Assembly (NCBI RefSeq): GCF_021379005.1
Contig: NZ_CP075171.1
Location: 1,550,001 to 1,614,000, forward strand
From: Leptodesmis sichuanensis A121
GTDB lineage: Bacteria; Cyanobacteriota; Cyanobacteriia; Leptolyngbyales; Leptolyngbyaceae
Reading direction: 5' to 3'
DNA: 64,000 bases
How positions within the stretch are numbered: position 1 is the first letter of the stretch; each line of letters opens with the position of its first letter. The notes below the pieces were generated by a model. That model was not told the origin of the DNA. It saw nothing but the letters and a program-made list of their open reading frames with translations, and made no database searches. Both the position numbers and the translations under genes were made by a program. Positions 27,264-35,186 of the stretch are shown here, one piece after another.

Positions 27264-27333
27264 AACCTTGTCCAAGTCCAGAACCGGAGTTTCTCTTGTT
27301 AGGAAAACAACCGTTCTCTCGTTGGACTTGGTT
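27264..27333 (+). ncRNA. Conserved structured RNA element, copy 1
   Basis: 70 nt, ending 35 bp before the ppa start. The outer stem CCAAGTCCA/TGGACTTGG is a perfect 9 bp, the inner stem is AGAAC/GTTCT, and an apical region TTGTT-AGGAA-AACAA can extend it. About 88% identity with 20297-20365, differing mostly near the apex. A TGCTATCGG sequence just upstream (27248-27256) could be an extended -10. It could be an independent small RNA of Yfr2 type or the 5' leader of ppa. Confidence 0.65.
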
Positions 27334-27368
27334 TATCCCTTAATCATTTCGCAGTTTGGAGAATTGCT

Positions 27369-27884
27369 GTGGATCTGTCTCGTATTCCTGCCCAACCAAA
27401 ACCTGGTTTACTAAATGTCCTGATCGAAATTCCCAAGGGCAGTAAGAATAAATATGAGTTCGATAAAGAAATGAACGCGTTTGCCCTTGATCGTGTTCTC
27501 TATGCCTCTGTGCAATATCCCTATGACTATGGCTTTGTCCCCAATACTCTGGCCGATGACGGCGATCCGCTGGATGGCATGGTTATTATGGATCAGCCAA
27601 CGTTTCCAGGATGCATTATTGCAGCTCGTCCCATTGGGATGTTAGAGATGATCGATGGGGGCGATCGCGATGAGAAAATTCTTTGTGTTCCTGATCAAGA
27701 CCCCCGGTATGCTCAGGTTAAGTCCCTGGCCGACATAGCCCCACATCGCCTGGATGAAATCGCTGAGTTCTTTAAAACCTATAAGAATCTAGAGAAGAAA
27801 GTCACCGAAATCCTTGGATGGAAGGATGTTGATCAGGTTGCCCCACTGGTAGAGCAATGCATCAAGGCTGGTAAGGCTGGGTAA
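27369..27884 (+). CDS. ppa: Inorganic pyrophosphatase (family I)
   Basis: 171 residues from a GTG start ([20 protein letters not shown]). A soluble type I enzyme hydrolysing PPi to phosphate, which drives biosynthetic reactions. The metal-binding signature [10 protein letters not shown] is intact, as are KYEFDKE and [11 protein letters not shown]. The leader carries structured RNA copy 1. Confidence 0.97.
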   Translation: MDLSRIPAQPKPGLLNVLIEIPKGSKNKYEFDKEMNAFALDRVLYASVQYPYDYGFVPNTLADDGDPLDGMVIMDQPTFPGCIIAARPIGMLEMIDGGDRDEKILCVPDQDPRYAQVKSLADIAPHRLDEIAEFFKTYKNLEKKVTEILGWKDVDQVAPLVEQCIKAGKAG

Positions 27885-28111
27885 TTCAAGCTGTTGATCA
27901 ATCTGGACTGTTGATAGCAGGAAGGGGTTGGATCAGGAGGCTTAGAAATCCAGTTCTGAGCCTCCATATTGTAAAGATTTGTTTATTTTCGGATCAGGAG
28001 TATCCGTCATTACCAGATTCATACCCACAAAATAGGATACAAGCAGTATTCGATCAGGCAATCGAAACACTCAAATTATTGCCGTACTGCTCTTGAAGAA
28101 GTTTTTTAACT

Positions 28112-28519
28112 ATGCAACGTACCTTCCTTCTATCCAAAATTCATCAGTGTGTTCTCACCTCTGCCAACCTCAATTATGTGGGGAGCATCAGTGTCGATGA
28201 GATTCTGTTGCACGCAGCGGGAATCCTACCTTATGAGCAAGTGCAAGTTGTCAATGTTTCCAATGGGGAGCGGTTGATCACTTACGCGATCGCGGCTCCG
28301 GCTGGCTCTGGAGAAATCCAACTCAACGGTGCAGCAGCTCGTTTGGGAATGGCAGGCGATCGCCTGATTATCATGACCTATGCTCAACTCACCCCGGAAG
28401 AATTACAAACCTATTCTCCAACTGTTGTGCTGGTTGATGATCACAATCGCCTGGTGAAAGTGCATCGCTACTCAGACCTTTTAGAAGAGGCCAACTTAGT
28501 CAACAATGTCAGAGCTTGA
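28112..28519 (+). CDS. panD: Aspartate 1-decarboxylase
   Basis: 135 residues. It makes beta-alanine for pantothenate and CoA. Self-cleavage between Gly24 and Ser25 ([10 protein letters not shown]) creates the pyruvoyl cofactor, and that site is intact. [20 protein letters not shown] is conserved. The 3' end overlaps the next gene by 14 bp, suggesting coupling. Confidence 0.96.
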   Translation: MQRTFLLSKIHQCVLTSANLNYVGSISVDEILLHAAGILPYEQVQVVNVSNGERLITYAIAAPAGSGEIQLNGAAARLGMAGDRLIIMTYAQLTPEELQTYSPTVVLVDDHNRLVKVHRYSDLLEEANLVNNVRA

Positions 28520-29408
28520 GTCTACCTCTAACAGGGGGGTAATGCAGGGAGAAAACGGGAATATGCCAACCCTTACTGACTTTGTCATTCAGTTTTGGGG
28601 AGTACGGGGGAGCATTCCGGCTCCTGGCAGTGAAACCGTTCGCTATGGGGGCAACACCTCCTGTGTCGAAATGCGCGTAGGAGGGAAACGCTTGATTTTC
28701 GATGGGGGCACAGGACTCCGAGTGTTGGGGAAATCTCTGCTGAAGCAAATGCCTGTGGAAGCCTATATGTTTTTCACCCATTCCCATTGGGATCATATTC
28801 AGGGGTTTCCGTTCTTTGCTCCGGCTTTCATGAAAGGGAATTGCTTTCATATCTATGGAGCGATCGCCCCCAACGGAGCCACGATGAAGCAACGCCTGCA
28901 CGACCAGATGTTGCATCCCAACTTCCCGGTGCCCATGCAGGTGATGCAATCTGACCTCAAGTTCTACGATTTGTTCCCCGGTGATGTGATGCAACTGGGA
29001 GAGATCACGATTGAAACAGGCTCCTTAAACCACCCAAACACGGCAATGGGCTACCGGATTACTTATCAGGGACGAACCGCCGTGTATGCTACCGATACGG
29101 AGCATTACGAAGATCATCTGGACGAGAATCTGATTTACCTGGCCCGTGATGCTCATGTGCTGATTTACGATGCCTGCTATACCGATGAAGAATACCACGA
29201 TCCACAAGCTCCCAAAAGAGGTTGGGGACACTCTACCTGGCAAGAAGCAGTCAAGGTTGCCAAAGCCGCTGGGGTGAAAAAATTAGTGATCTTCCATCAT
29301 GACCCTAACCACTCTGACGATTTCCTGGATCACGTTGAGGCCCAGGTTGAGACTGTTTTCCCGAACAGTTTGCTTGCCCGTGAGGGGATGATTCTGCCAG
29401 TGATTTAA
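28506..29408 (+). CDS. Metallo-beta-lactamase-fold hydrolase
   Basis: 300 residues if it starts at 28506; ATG 28563 ([20 protein letters not shown]) is also plausible. The MBL fold shows [10 protein letters not shown], the metal motif [25 protein letters not shown] and the late [10 protein letters not shown]. This resembles COG1235 PhnP/phosphodiesterase-type enzymes acting on cyclic phosphates or nucleotides. The substrate is unknown. Confidence 0.85.
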   Translation: MSELESTSNRGVMQGENGNMPTLTDFVIQFWGVRGSIPAPGSETVRYGGNTSCVEMRVGGKRLIFDGGTGLRVLGKSLLKQMPVEAYMFFTHSHWDHIQGFPFFAPAFMKGNCFHIYGAIAPNGATMKQRLHDQMLHPNFPVPMQVMQSDLKFYDLFPGDVMQLGEITIETGSLNHPNTAMGYRITYQGRTAVYATDTEHYEDHLDENLIYLARDAHVLIYDACYTDEEYHDPQAPKRGWGHSTWQEAVKVAKAAGVKKLVIFHHDPNHSDDFLDHVEAQVETVFPNSLLAREGMILPVI

Positions 29409-29503
29409 GTGGATGAATAGTGAATGGTTGATAGTGGCAAATCTGCCGTGAGTCATTGATCATTCGTCCTTTGGCCTTGGCAAATGACAAAGACCATTCA
29501 AAG

Positions 29504-29529
29504 CTTAAAACTCAAAACTTAAAACTCAA
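29504..29529. repeat. Heptamer repeat abutting VOC gene start
   Basis: About four ttaaaac/tcaaaac units run directly into the ATG at 29530, leaving no room for a normal ribosome site. Confidence 0.75.
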
Positions 29530-29910
29530 ATGCAAGGCATTCACCACATTGCCATCATCTGCTCTGACTACGATCGCTCAAAGCACTTCTACGTCGAGCT
29601 ATTAGGGTTTCCCATCCTGCGAGAAACCTATCGAGAAGCACGAGATTCTTACAAACTGGATTTGCAAGTGGGAGAGCAGGCCCAGATCGAGCTTTTCTCC
29701 TTCCCGCACCCACCCGATCGCCCCAACAATCCCGAAGCTTGCGGCCTCCGCCATCTTGCCTTTAAGGTTGCGGATCTGGATGTAACCGTTGCTGACCTGA
29801 GTGCAAAAGGGATTGCGATCGAAGCAATTCGACTGGATGAATTGACTGGCAAACGCTTCACCTTCTTCAAAGATCCAGATGGTTTACCCCTAGAGCTTTA
29901 CGAAGTTTAG
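29530..29910 (+). CDS. VOC family (glyoxalase-like) protein
   Basis: 126 residues, one full vicinal-oxygen-chelate unit pair. Metal ligands look intact: MQGIHHIAIICSDYDRSKHF with the N-terminal His, Glu in QIELFSFP, His in LRHLAFKV, and Glu in LPLELYEV. The closest recalled group is the YaeR/GloA2-type subfamily. The substrate is unknown. Confidence 0.88.
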   Translation: MQGIHHIAIICSDYDRSKHFYVELLGFPILRETYREARDSYKLDLQVGEQAQIELFSFPHPPDRPNNPEACGLRHLAFKVADLDVTVADLSAKGIAIEAIRLDELTGKRFTFFKDPDGLPLELYEV

Positions 29911-29962
29911 AGAGATAAAACTAGCCAAGGAATCGACTATCACGCCAATCACGAATAGCATT

Positions 29963-29997
29963 AAATCCAACATCGCAAATCCAAAATCCAAAATCAT
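29963..29997. repeat. Heptamer tandem repeat
   Basis: Degenerate atccaaa units in the leader of the next gene, about 10 bp before its ATG at 30006. Confidence 0.65.
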
Positions 29998-30005
29998 CTT
30001 GATCC

Positions 30006-30629
30006 ATGACTACCCACCTATCCTGGTCAGACTCTCCCAGTTTTGTTACCACTCTGTCTGAAGCCGTCCGCACCTTTCAAACCAGGTCAGGACTGCGACC
30101 AGATCAGGCAAGCATGGTGAAGGCATTGCTGGAGGCAGAACAGACGGCCAAACACCAGCGATTAACCTATCCGTTGGCAGCGCTGATGGGAGACTGGCAA
30201 CTGTGTTTCACGGCTCCCAAGAAGCCTCATCTGAAGGCAGGAGTGCCCATAGGTAGAGGTTTTTATGCGCCACAATTCGCTCCAGCCCAAATTTCGTTTT
30301 TTCCGGCTGACGCTGCTCAAGCCGATCCGACGATCGCCCGGATTACCAATCAGGTTAGTCTTGGTTCGCTGGTGTTCAGGTTAACGGGGCCAGCTCGCTA
30401 CATCGGCAAGAAAAACTTACTGGCGTTTGATTTTACTCAGATGCAGCTATCGATCTTTGGGCGATCGCTATTCCAGCGACCTTTTCGCAGCGGCAAGACG
30501 GGGGATATTTCCTTTGCAGAGGCCCCGATCGCTAAGCTGCCTTTTTTCGCCTTCTTTTTAGTGACAGACGAATTCATTGCCGCACGGGGACGGGGGGGTG
30601 GACTTGCCCTCTGGGTACGAAAAATTTAG
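30006..30629 (+). CDS. PAP/fibrillin-like lipid-binding protein (tentative)
   Basis: 207 residues, soluble. An N-terminal helical part (about 10-55) precedes a beta-rich region beginning LMGDWQLCFTAPKKPHLK, similar to the LxGxWxLxYT start of plastid-lipid-associated (fibrillin) domains. The C terminus reads ARGRGGGLALWVRK. Fibrillins are lipocalin-like and bind thylakoid lipids or plastoquinone. The assignment rests on pattern resemblance only. Confidence 0.55.
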   Translation: MTTHLSWSDSPSFVTTLSEAVRTFQTRSGLRPDQASMVKALLEAEQTAKHQRLTYPLAALMGDWQLCFTAPKKPHLKAGVPIGRGFYAPQFAPAQISFFPADAAQADPTIARITNQVSLGSLVFRLTGPARYIGKKNLLAFDFTQMQLSIFGRSLFQRPFRSGKTGDISFAEAPIAKLPFFAFFLVTDEFIAARGRGGGLALWVRKI

Positions 30630-30657
30630 TAGAAACGTTCTGCCGGAACGTCTCTAC
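30629..30657. repeat. Palindromic repeat copy 2
   Basis: GTAGAAACGTTCTG and CCGGAACGTCTCTAC form an imperfect palindrome between convergent genes. Same family as 17807 and 33150. It may act as a bidirectional terminator. Confidence 0.8.
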
Positions 30658-30690
30658 TCTTGCCGATTAAACCCAATGTCCCCTTAGTCA

Positions 30691-31536
30691 CTACCTAACA
30701 CCCTGCTGCACAAACTTCAGTTGATAGTGATAGAGGGCAACCGGGCGATCGCCCGCCAGAAATGCTTTTGGGTGGGGAGGCTGTAAGTACACGGCAGTAA
30801 ATTGATCTGCAGTAACGGTGTTATCGGGCTGGTGAGTGTAGGCCGTGGTTGTTTCCACTTGATTCTTGTACGGCTTTTCTGGGGATTGAAAGAACTGTTG
30901 AAACAATTCAGTGGTGATGAAATGATCCGCATCCGGTTGTTCCACAGCTCGCCCGATTGCGGTGGAAAATAGCTTGCGATTATCCCGAAATTTGGTAATC
31001 AGGCGATTCGACTGCCGTGGATCGACCCAGACGCGAAACACGCGATCGCCCAGATACGCTTTCGCCAGATTCAATCCATTAAAGGCCCGATCGGAAACAA
31101 TTTGGGCGTTCACCAGAGATTGGGTGGGCAACGAGAGCAGGGGTAGAAGGGATTTGTTGCGTTCAATCACATTGGTGGGTAAGAACCTGACCTGACAGAC
31201 CACGGGTTTGTTCAAAAACTGCCGATTGCCTTCAAAGCCTGGGGTTGTCACTTCTGGAGCCAGGGGAGCCACCATGTCTACCAACGTGCTGTTCATGGAC
31301 CAGGAACCAGCCAACCAATTGGGGTAGACTAAATCTCCCTGCACGGCTGGAACCATGGGTTTGTTCTCCCAGTCAGGAAAGGCAGCAATTCGCTCGGTTA
31401 ACATCCCGGCTTGAGCGGGTGAAGTACCTAAAACCCAGAGGAGCACGATCGCCAGCAGCGGCTTCCAGAAGAAACAATGGCGCTTGAGAAAGGAGTTAAA
31501 AGAGCTAGATAGAATCCAATCAGGCAAAAAAGTCAT
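30691..31536 (-). CDS. Exported/lumenal cyanobacterial protein
   Basis: 281 residues. The N-terminal hydrophobic segment (CFFWKPLLAIVLLWVLGTSP) with AQA cleavage indicates export, probably to the thylakoid lumen or periplasm. The mature part has LTERIAAFPDWENKPMV and DLVYPNWLAGSWSMNSTLVD, a pattern I associate with the DUF6816 family. The WLAGSW motif suggests a lipocalin-like barrel, which is inference. It converges with the fibrillin-like gene. Confidence 0.65.
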   Translation of the reverse strand: MTFLPDWILSSSFNSFLKRHCFFWKPLLAIVLLWVLGTSPAQAGMLTERIAAFPDWENKPMVPAVQGDLVYPNWLAGSWSMNSTLVDMVAPLAPEVTTPGFEGNRQFLNKPVVCQVRFLPTNVIERNKSLLPLLSLPTQSLVNAQIVSDRAFNGLNLAKAYLGDRVFRVWVDPRQSNRLITKFRDNRKLFSTAIGRAVEQPDADHFITTELFQQFFQSPEKPYKNQVETTTAYTHQPDNTVTADQFTAVYLQPPHPKAFLAGDRPVALYHYQLKFVQQGVR

Positions 31537-32217
31537 GCTACTAAAGATAGAAAAATTGTGGTTCGCGCAGCGCTTTTTATTAATTATTCCTTTACTGTTT
31601 CTTATGTCTTCTATGGTTTGCTAGAGCTGGATCGCCCTTCAATCATCTTAATTGTTAAGAAACATTGCTGAGTGCCAGGGTTTTCCACATTTTTGCAATT
31701 CTTATTTTTCACCCAAGTTTTCCCCACAGATTCCACAGGCTTTCCACAACCTTTCTCAGGTTTTCCCCAAGTTTTCCACAGTTTTTGATGAGTTTTCCAC
31801 AGGCAAGAACGAACGAATGGGATTTTTAGCCTGTTGAGTAAATTTCCAGCCTGATCTGCAAACTGCCAGTAGAGGACTCTTATTTTTTAAAAAAAGTAAC
31901 GGGGATCGCCTTCAAGTGCCGATTCTTTCGTCGATCGTGATCTTGGCTACTCCTGTCCATCGCACTTTTACCAGATTGACAAGATTGGTTTGCGCTGGAC
32001 AAAATGAGGCGACTTCTCTCTTGAAGGGCTTATGTGCAGCGCCACAGGTTTCCTGCTGGGGTTTCACCAGTCATCAAGAGTTGCAGCAGTGGCAGGTGGA
32101 CAACAGTTTCACTCCCGCTGCTGAGTTTTAACCCTCTGTTTTTGACAGGGTGCAACGATAAGTCCATACCCGCGTCCCTCATTCCCAAATACCGCTTCAG
32201 CACTACCCGAGGTTGAA
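31537..32217. other. 680-bp non-coding region around DnaA boxes
   Basis: No convincing gene; an open frame at 31916-32131 has no protein-like features. The left part (31550-31650) is AT-rich with runs such as ttattaattattccttt. The centre holds the DnaA-box cluster, and a second AT-rich patch (ttattttttaaaaaaa) lies at 31880-31895. This layout is expected of a replication origin. Confidence 0.6.
31681..31801 (+). other. DnaA-box cluster, candidate oriC
   Basis: Three exact cyanobacterial-type DnaA boxes TTTTCCACA (31681-31689, 31772-31780, 31793-31801) plus near matches at 31719 (TTCCCCACA), 31729 (GATTCCACA), 31740 (CTTTCCACA) and 31761 (TTTTCCCCA). All are in one orientation within 121 bp. 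TTTTCCACA is the box type reported at the Synechococcus elongatus origin beside dnaN. No dnaA or dnaN is in this window, so the origin call rests on the cluster and the AT-rich flanks. Confidence 0.65.
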
Positions 32218-32418
32218 ATGACTATGACTGTGAGCATCCTGGCAGAAATCCCCGAAGAACTTCATGAATCCGTAACCCGCTACTTAGAGTCCCATGCCGA
32301 TTGGGATCAGGATCGATTGTTTGCTGCTGCTCTGTCCCTCTTTTTGTTGCAGAATGGAGAATGCGATCGCCAGGCGGCTCAGGTCTATCTCGATAGCCTG
32401 TTCAAGCAAGCGGCCTAG
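32218..32418 (+). CDS. DUF2811 small protein
   Basis: 66 residues: MTVSILAEIPEELHESVTRY, then DWDQDRLFAAALSLFLLQNG. This matches the DUF2811 pattern of short cyanobacterial proteins with a ribbon-helix-helix-like length. Translation could begin at either of two close ATGs (32218, 32224). Function unknown; it is the first gene to the right of the DnaA-box cluster. Confidence 0.85.
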   Translation: MTMTVSILAEIPEELHESVTRYLESHADWDQDRLFAAALSLFLLQNGECDRQAAQVYLDSLFKQAA

Positions 32419-32469
32419 CTCGATTTTCGATTTGCGATTGCCGGTTTTCGATTTGCTTTCAAGATCGAG

Positions 32470-32503
32470 AATCCAAAATCCAAAATCTAAAATCCAAAAT
32501 TTC
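32470..32503. repeat. Heptamer tandem repeat
   Basis: About four copies of atccaaa/atctaaa between the DUF2811 gene and hemJ, ending 14 bp before the hemJ ATG. A possible GAGGG ribosome site follows it. Confidence 0.75.
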
Positions 32504-32516
32504 AAGAGGGTTTAAC

Positions 32517-33113
32517 ATGGCGTATTACTGGTTTAAGGCGTTTCATATCGTGGGGATTGTCTGCTGGTTTGCCGGGATGTTTTATTTACCCCGACTGTTT
32601 GTGTACCACGCGGAAGCTTATGAGCAACCCGAACCCGCCCGCACCATTCTCAAAAATCAATATCAGGTGATGGAGAAACGCCTGTACAGCATCATCATGA
32701 CTCCGGCCATGCTGCTGACCGTGGCGATGGCGATCGGGCTGATCACGATCGAACCAGACGTTCTCAAGCAGCCCTGGATGCACGTCAAATTGGCCTGCGT
32801 CGCGTTACTGCTGGGCTATCACTACTTCTGCAAGCGGATCATGAAAAAGCTGGCTGCTGATGAATGTCAGATGACCGGACAGCAGTTCCGCTGGTTTAAC
32901 GAATTTCCCACCGTTTTCTTCGTCATCGTGGTGATGCTGGCCGTCTTTAAGAACAACTTCCCCACCAATGCATCCACCTGGCTAATTGCGGCAATGGTCG
33001 TTGGGATGGCCGCTGCCATTCAGCTTTATGCCCGCAAACGTCGCTTAGATAAAGAGCGGCTGGCGGCAGAAGCAACTCCGTCTGTGAGTGTCAGCCCAGA
33101 AGGATCGATTTAA
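32517..33113 (+). CDS. hemJ: Protoporphyrinogen IX oxidase HemJ
   Basis: 198 residues, four to five membrane helices. The HemJ signature AFHIVGIVCWFAGMFYLPRL with its conserved His, and MEKRLYSIIMTPAMLLT, WMHVKLACVALLLGYHY and RWFNEFPTV are all present. HemJ oxidises protoporphyrinogen IX in most cyanobacteria, feeding heme and chlorophyll synthesis. Slightly long C-terminal tail (KERLAAEATPSVSVS). Confidence 0.96.
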   Translation: MAYYWFKAFHIVGIVCWFAGMFYLPRLFVYHAEAYEQPEPARTILKNQYQVMEKRLYSIIMTPAMLLTVAMAIGLITIEPDVLKQPWMHVKLACVALLLGYHYFCKRIMKKLAADECQMTGQQFRWFNEFPTVFFVIVVMLAVFKNNFPTNASTWLIAAMVVGMAAAIQLYARKRRLDKERLAAEATPSVSVSPEGSI

Positions 33114-33149
33114 TTCATTGGCGCGTGGCACGACTATACATCACAATTG

Positions 33150-33180
33150 GGTAGAGACGTTCCGCCGGGACGTCTCTACC
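33150..33180. repeat. Palindromic repeat copy 3
   Basis: GGTAGAGACGTTCCG and the inverse CGGGACGTCTCTACC with a central C. A near-perfect palindrome between convergent hemJ and the Uma2 relic, followed by aattttt on the plus strand. Same family as 17807 and 30629. Confidence 0.85.
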
Positions 33181-33191
33181 AATTTTTGTCA

Positions 33192-33599
33192 TCACCAGAA
33201 CCAGTGGAGATGAAGGATAAAACCTGGCAAAACCGATTCTCCAGATAGGAAGGCGGGAGTTTCCAGAACTTCAACTACTTGCCCTGGACGGTAAATTTCT
33301 ACCTGTTGATCCTAACGTATCCAGGCAACATCGGGAGAGCGATCGGCCCCGTTGGGAAGTCTAAAGCCCGTTGATGAATCAAATAACTTGCCTGGTTGGG
33401 TCTGGCGATTCCAGATGACAAAATCGGCAGCAATTTCAATATTGCAATTCCCTGTTTCTCCTCCCGTTGGGGCCATGATGGTCAGTTCTCCCTGGGCCGA
33501 TCGCTCAAACTTAATTTCTGGATTAGCCTGACAGAGTTGGTAGAACTGGTCGTCGGTCAGCCGAATTACGGGAGTGAAATCAATAGTAAAGGCCGTCAT
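33192..33599 (-). pseudogene. Uma2 family gene with internal deletion and stop
   Basis: From ATG 33599 the frame encodes the N-terminal Uma2 part (TPVIRLTDDQFYQLCQANPE, APTGGETGNCN, RSPDVAWIR) and stops at 33312. Directly beyond the TAG, in the same frame, are the conserved C-terminal pieces QQVEIYRPGQVVEVLETPAF and GESVLPGFILHL, ending at 33192. The catalytic middle (VVEVLSPSD-type) is missing, about 55 residues compared with a normal protein of about 190. It is decayed. Its start is 5 bp after the tatC stop. Confidence 0.85.
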
Positions 33600-33603
33600 A
33601 GGC

Positions 33604-34422
33604 TTATTTACCAAGTAATTTGACAAACCCGATGCCGCCAAAGTAAAGCGAGACGATCGCCCCTCCCAACAAGCTTTGCGTTAATGGGTCAGTGGAGGGA
33701 GTCAGTACAGCACCAACGACAGCGGCTCCAATTAGTACCAGTCGCCAGCCTGCCAGCATCTGTTGGGAAGAAACAATATTCAGCAGTCCTAACAGGGCTT
33801 GAATAATCGGCACCTGGAAGGCCAGGCCGGTACTGAACATCAGCAACAGCACAAAATCAAAATACTTTTCGATCGACCAGCTTTGCTCAACCACATCCGC
33901 CCCGTAGGTAATGAAGAAGTTGAGTGCAGCGGGAATCAGGGCAATGTAGGCAAAGACCAGTCCAGCGACAAACAAAATACTGGAACCAAACACGATCGGC
34001 CCCAGTAAGCGGCGTTCTTTCCGCGTCAGACCGGGCAGCACGAAGGCAATAATCTGATACAGAATGACGGGACTGGCCACCAAAATGCCACTGTATCCGG
34101 CGACTTTAATTGAAACAAAGAAAAATTCGCCTGGAGCCAGTTGGAGAAATTTGACTCCCTGGGCAGGCAGTTCCAGCAGCCGCACAATTTGCTTGACCAC
34201 GGTAAAGCAACCGATCGCACCCACCACTACGGCAATCAGGGAATAGAAAATCCGCAGGCGCAGTTCTTCCAGGTGATCAAACAGAGACATCTCCACATCA
34301 TCGATCAGGTCATCATCGGACGGCGCATTCTCTGCGATCGCCGGAGTGGCCACAGTGGCAGGGCCAGAGTCAGTCGCTAAATTCTCTTGAGAAGCTGATT
34401 CCAGGTCAGTAGGAACAGTCAT
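33604..34422 (-). CDS. tatC: Twin-arginine translocase subunit TatC
   Basis: 272 residues with six membrane helices. TatC recognises twin-arginine signals of folded proteins exported to the periplasm or thylakoid lumen. Motifs are [37 protein letters not shown] and [15 protein letters not shown] hydrophilic N-terminal extension of about 40 residues precedes the core. No tatA is adjacent. Confidence 0.96.
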   Translation of the reverse strand: MTVPTDLESASQENLATDSGPATVATPAIAENAPSDDDLIDDVEMSLFDHLEELRLRIFYSLIAVVVGAIGCFTVVKQIVRLLELPAQGVKFLQLAPGEFFFVSIKVAGYSGILVASPVILYQIIAFVLPGLTRKERRLLGPIVFGSSILFVAGLVFAYIALIPAALNFFITYGADVVEQSWSIEKYFDFVLLLMFSTGLAFQVPIIQALLGLLNIVSSQQMLAGWRLVLIGAAVVGAVLTPSTDPLTQSLLGGAIVSLYFGGIGFVKLLGK

Positions 34423-34537
34423 GGTCAGGCATTTGTCCAGAAAGCTGTTTTCATTGTATCCAGGTGCGCCAACAATCTTGACCTGAAGCGCTAGTTTGGA
34501 GAAGCTAAAGTCTGAATCGTTACGAGAGGAGAGTCTG

Positions 34538-35071
34538 ATGGAACGGATCCAAGCTCAAGCCAAGAAGCTCTGGCAAATCATCTCCAGCCCGTCCACCGTA
34601 AAGGCATACCAGGAAACTTTAGCCTTGACCTGGGCAATCCTCAAGGAAACTGGACAACTGCTGTGGCTGGTGCTGTGTTTGGGCTTAGTGGCAGGAGATT
34701 GGTTCTGGAAAAAATCCTACAAGGCAGGTCAAGATGCCCGCGTTTGGATCGATGCGATGCAGACCAGAGCAGAAACTCCAGAAGCAGAAGGGGCTGAAGC
34801 TACCTCAACGGCTAACTTCTTAACTGAGACGGGTAAATCTCTCCTATCTGCTGGTCAGGCTGGAGTGACGCTGGTTCTCAACACAGCAAAGGAACAACTG
34901 GGCCTGGAAGTGACATCAGAACCTGCCGCCCAAGCTACTCCAGTGGCACCGCCTCCTGCCCCCCCCCAAATGGTATCGCCCAGTGTTGAACCTGCCGCAC
35001 CACCTGCTGAGACGATCGCCCCAACCGGAACACCATCTGCACCTCCTACCCAGGCCCTGGAAGACGAGTAA
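34538..35071 (+). CDS. Hypothetical membrane-anchored protein
   Basis: 177 residues from ATG 34538, which has a GAGAGGAGAG ribosome site; an earlier ATG-like start is weaker. One membrane helix (about 40-58, [17 protein letters not shown]), a helical middle and a Pro/Ala-rich tail ([11 protein letters not shown], then [11 protein letters not shown]). No family recognised. It lies divergently to tatC, upstream of speA. Confidence 0.65.
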   Translation: MERIQAQAKKLWQIISSPSTVKAYQETLALTWAILKETGQLLWLVLCLGLVAGDWFWKKSYKAGQDARVWIDAMQTRAETPEAEGAEATSTANFLTETGKSLLSAGQAGVTLVLNTAKEQLGLEVTSEPAAQATPVAPPPAPPQMVSPSVEPAAPPAETIAPTGTPSAPPTQALEDE

Positions 35072-35186
35072 GCCAGGAAATCTATTTGACGTGTTCTGCC
35101 GTACCCACAAGATCAGGTGGAATGCGGTAGACTGGCAATTCTGGCCTTTGTTTCCGGCCTATGTTAAGCGTGATGAGGGATGAAGC

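Noticed and set aside
27911-28096. 61-codon ORF between ppa and panD
   Set aside because: Weak start, no recognisable motif; the spacer is better treated as non-coding.
31916-32131. 71-codon ORF in the candidate origin region
   Set aside because: No ribosome site, composition not protein-like, overlapped by another random frame.
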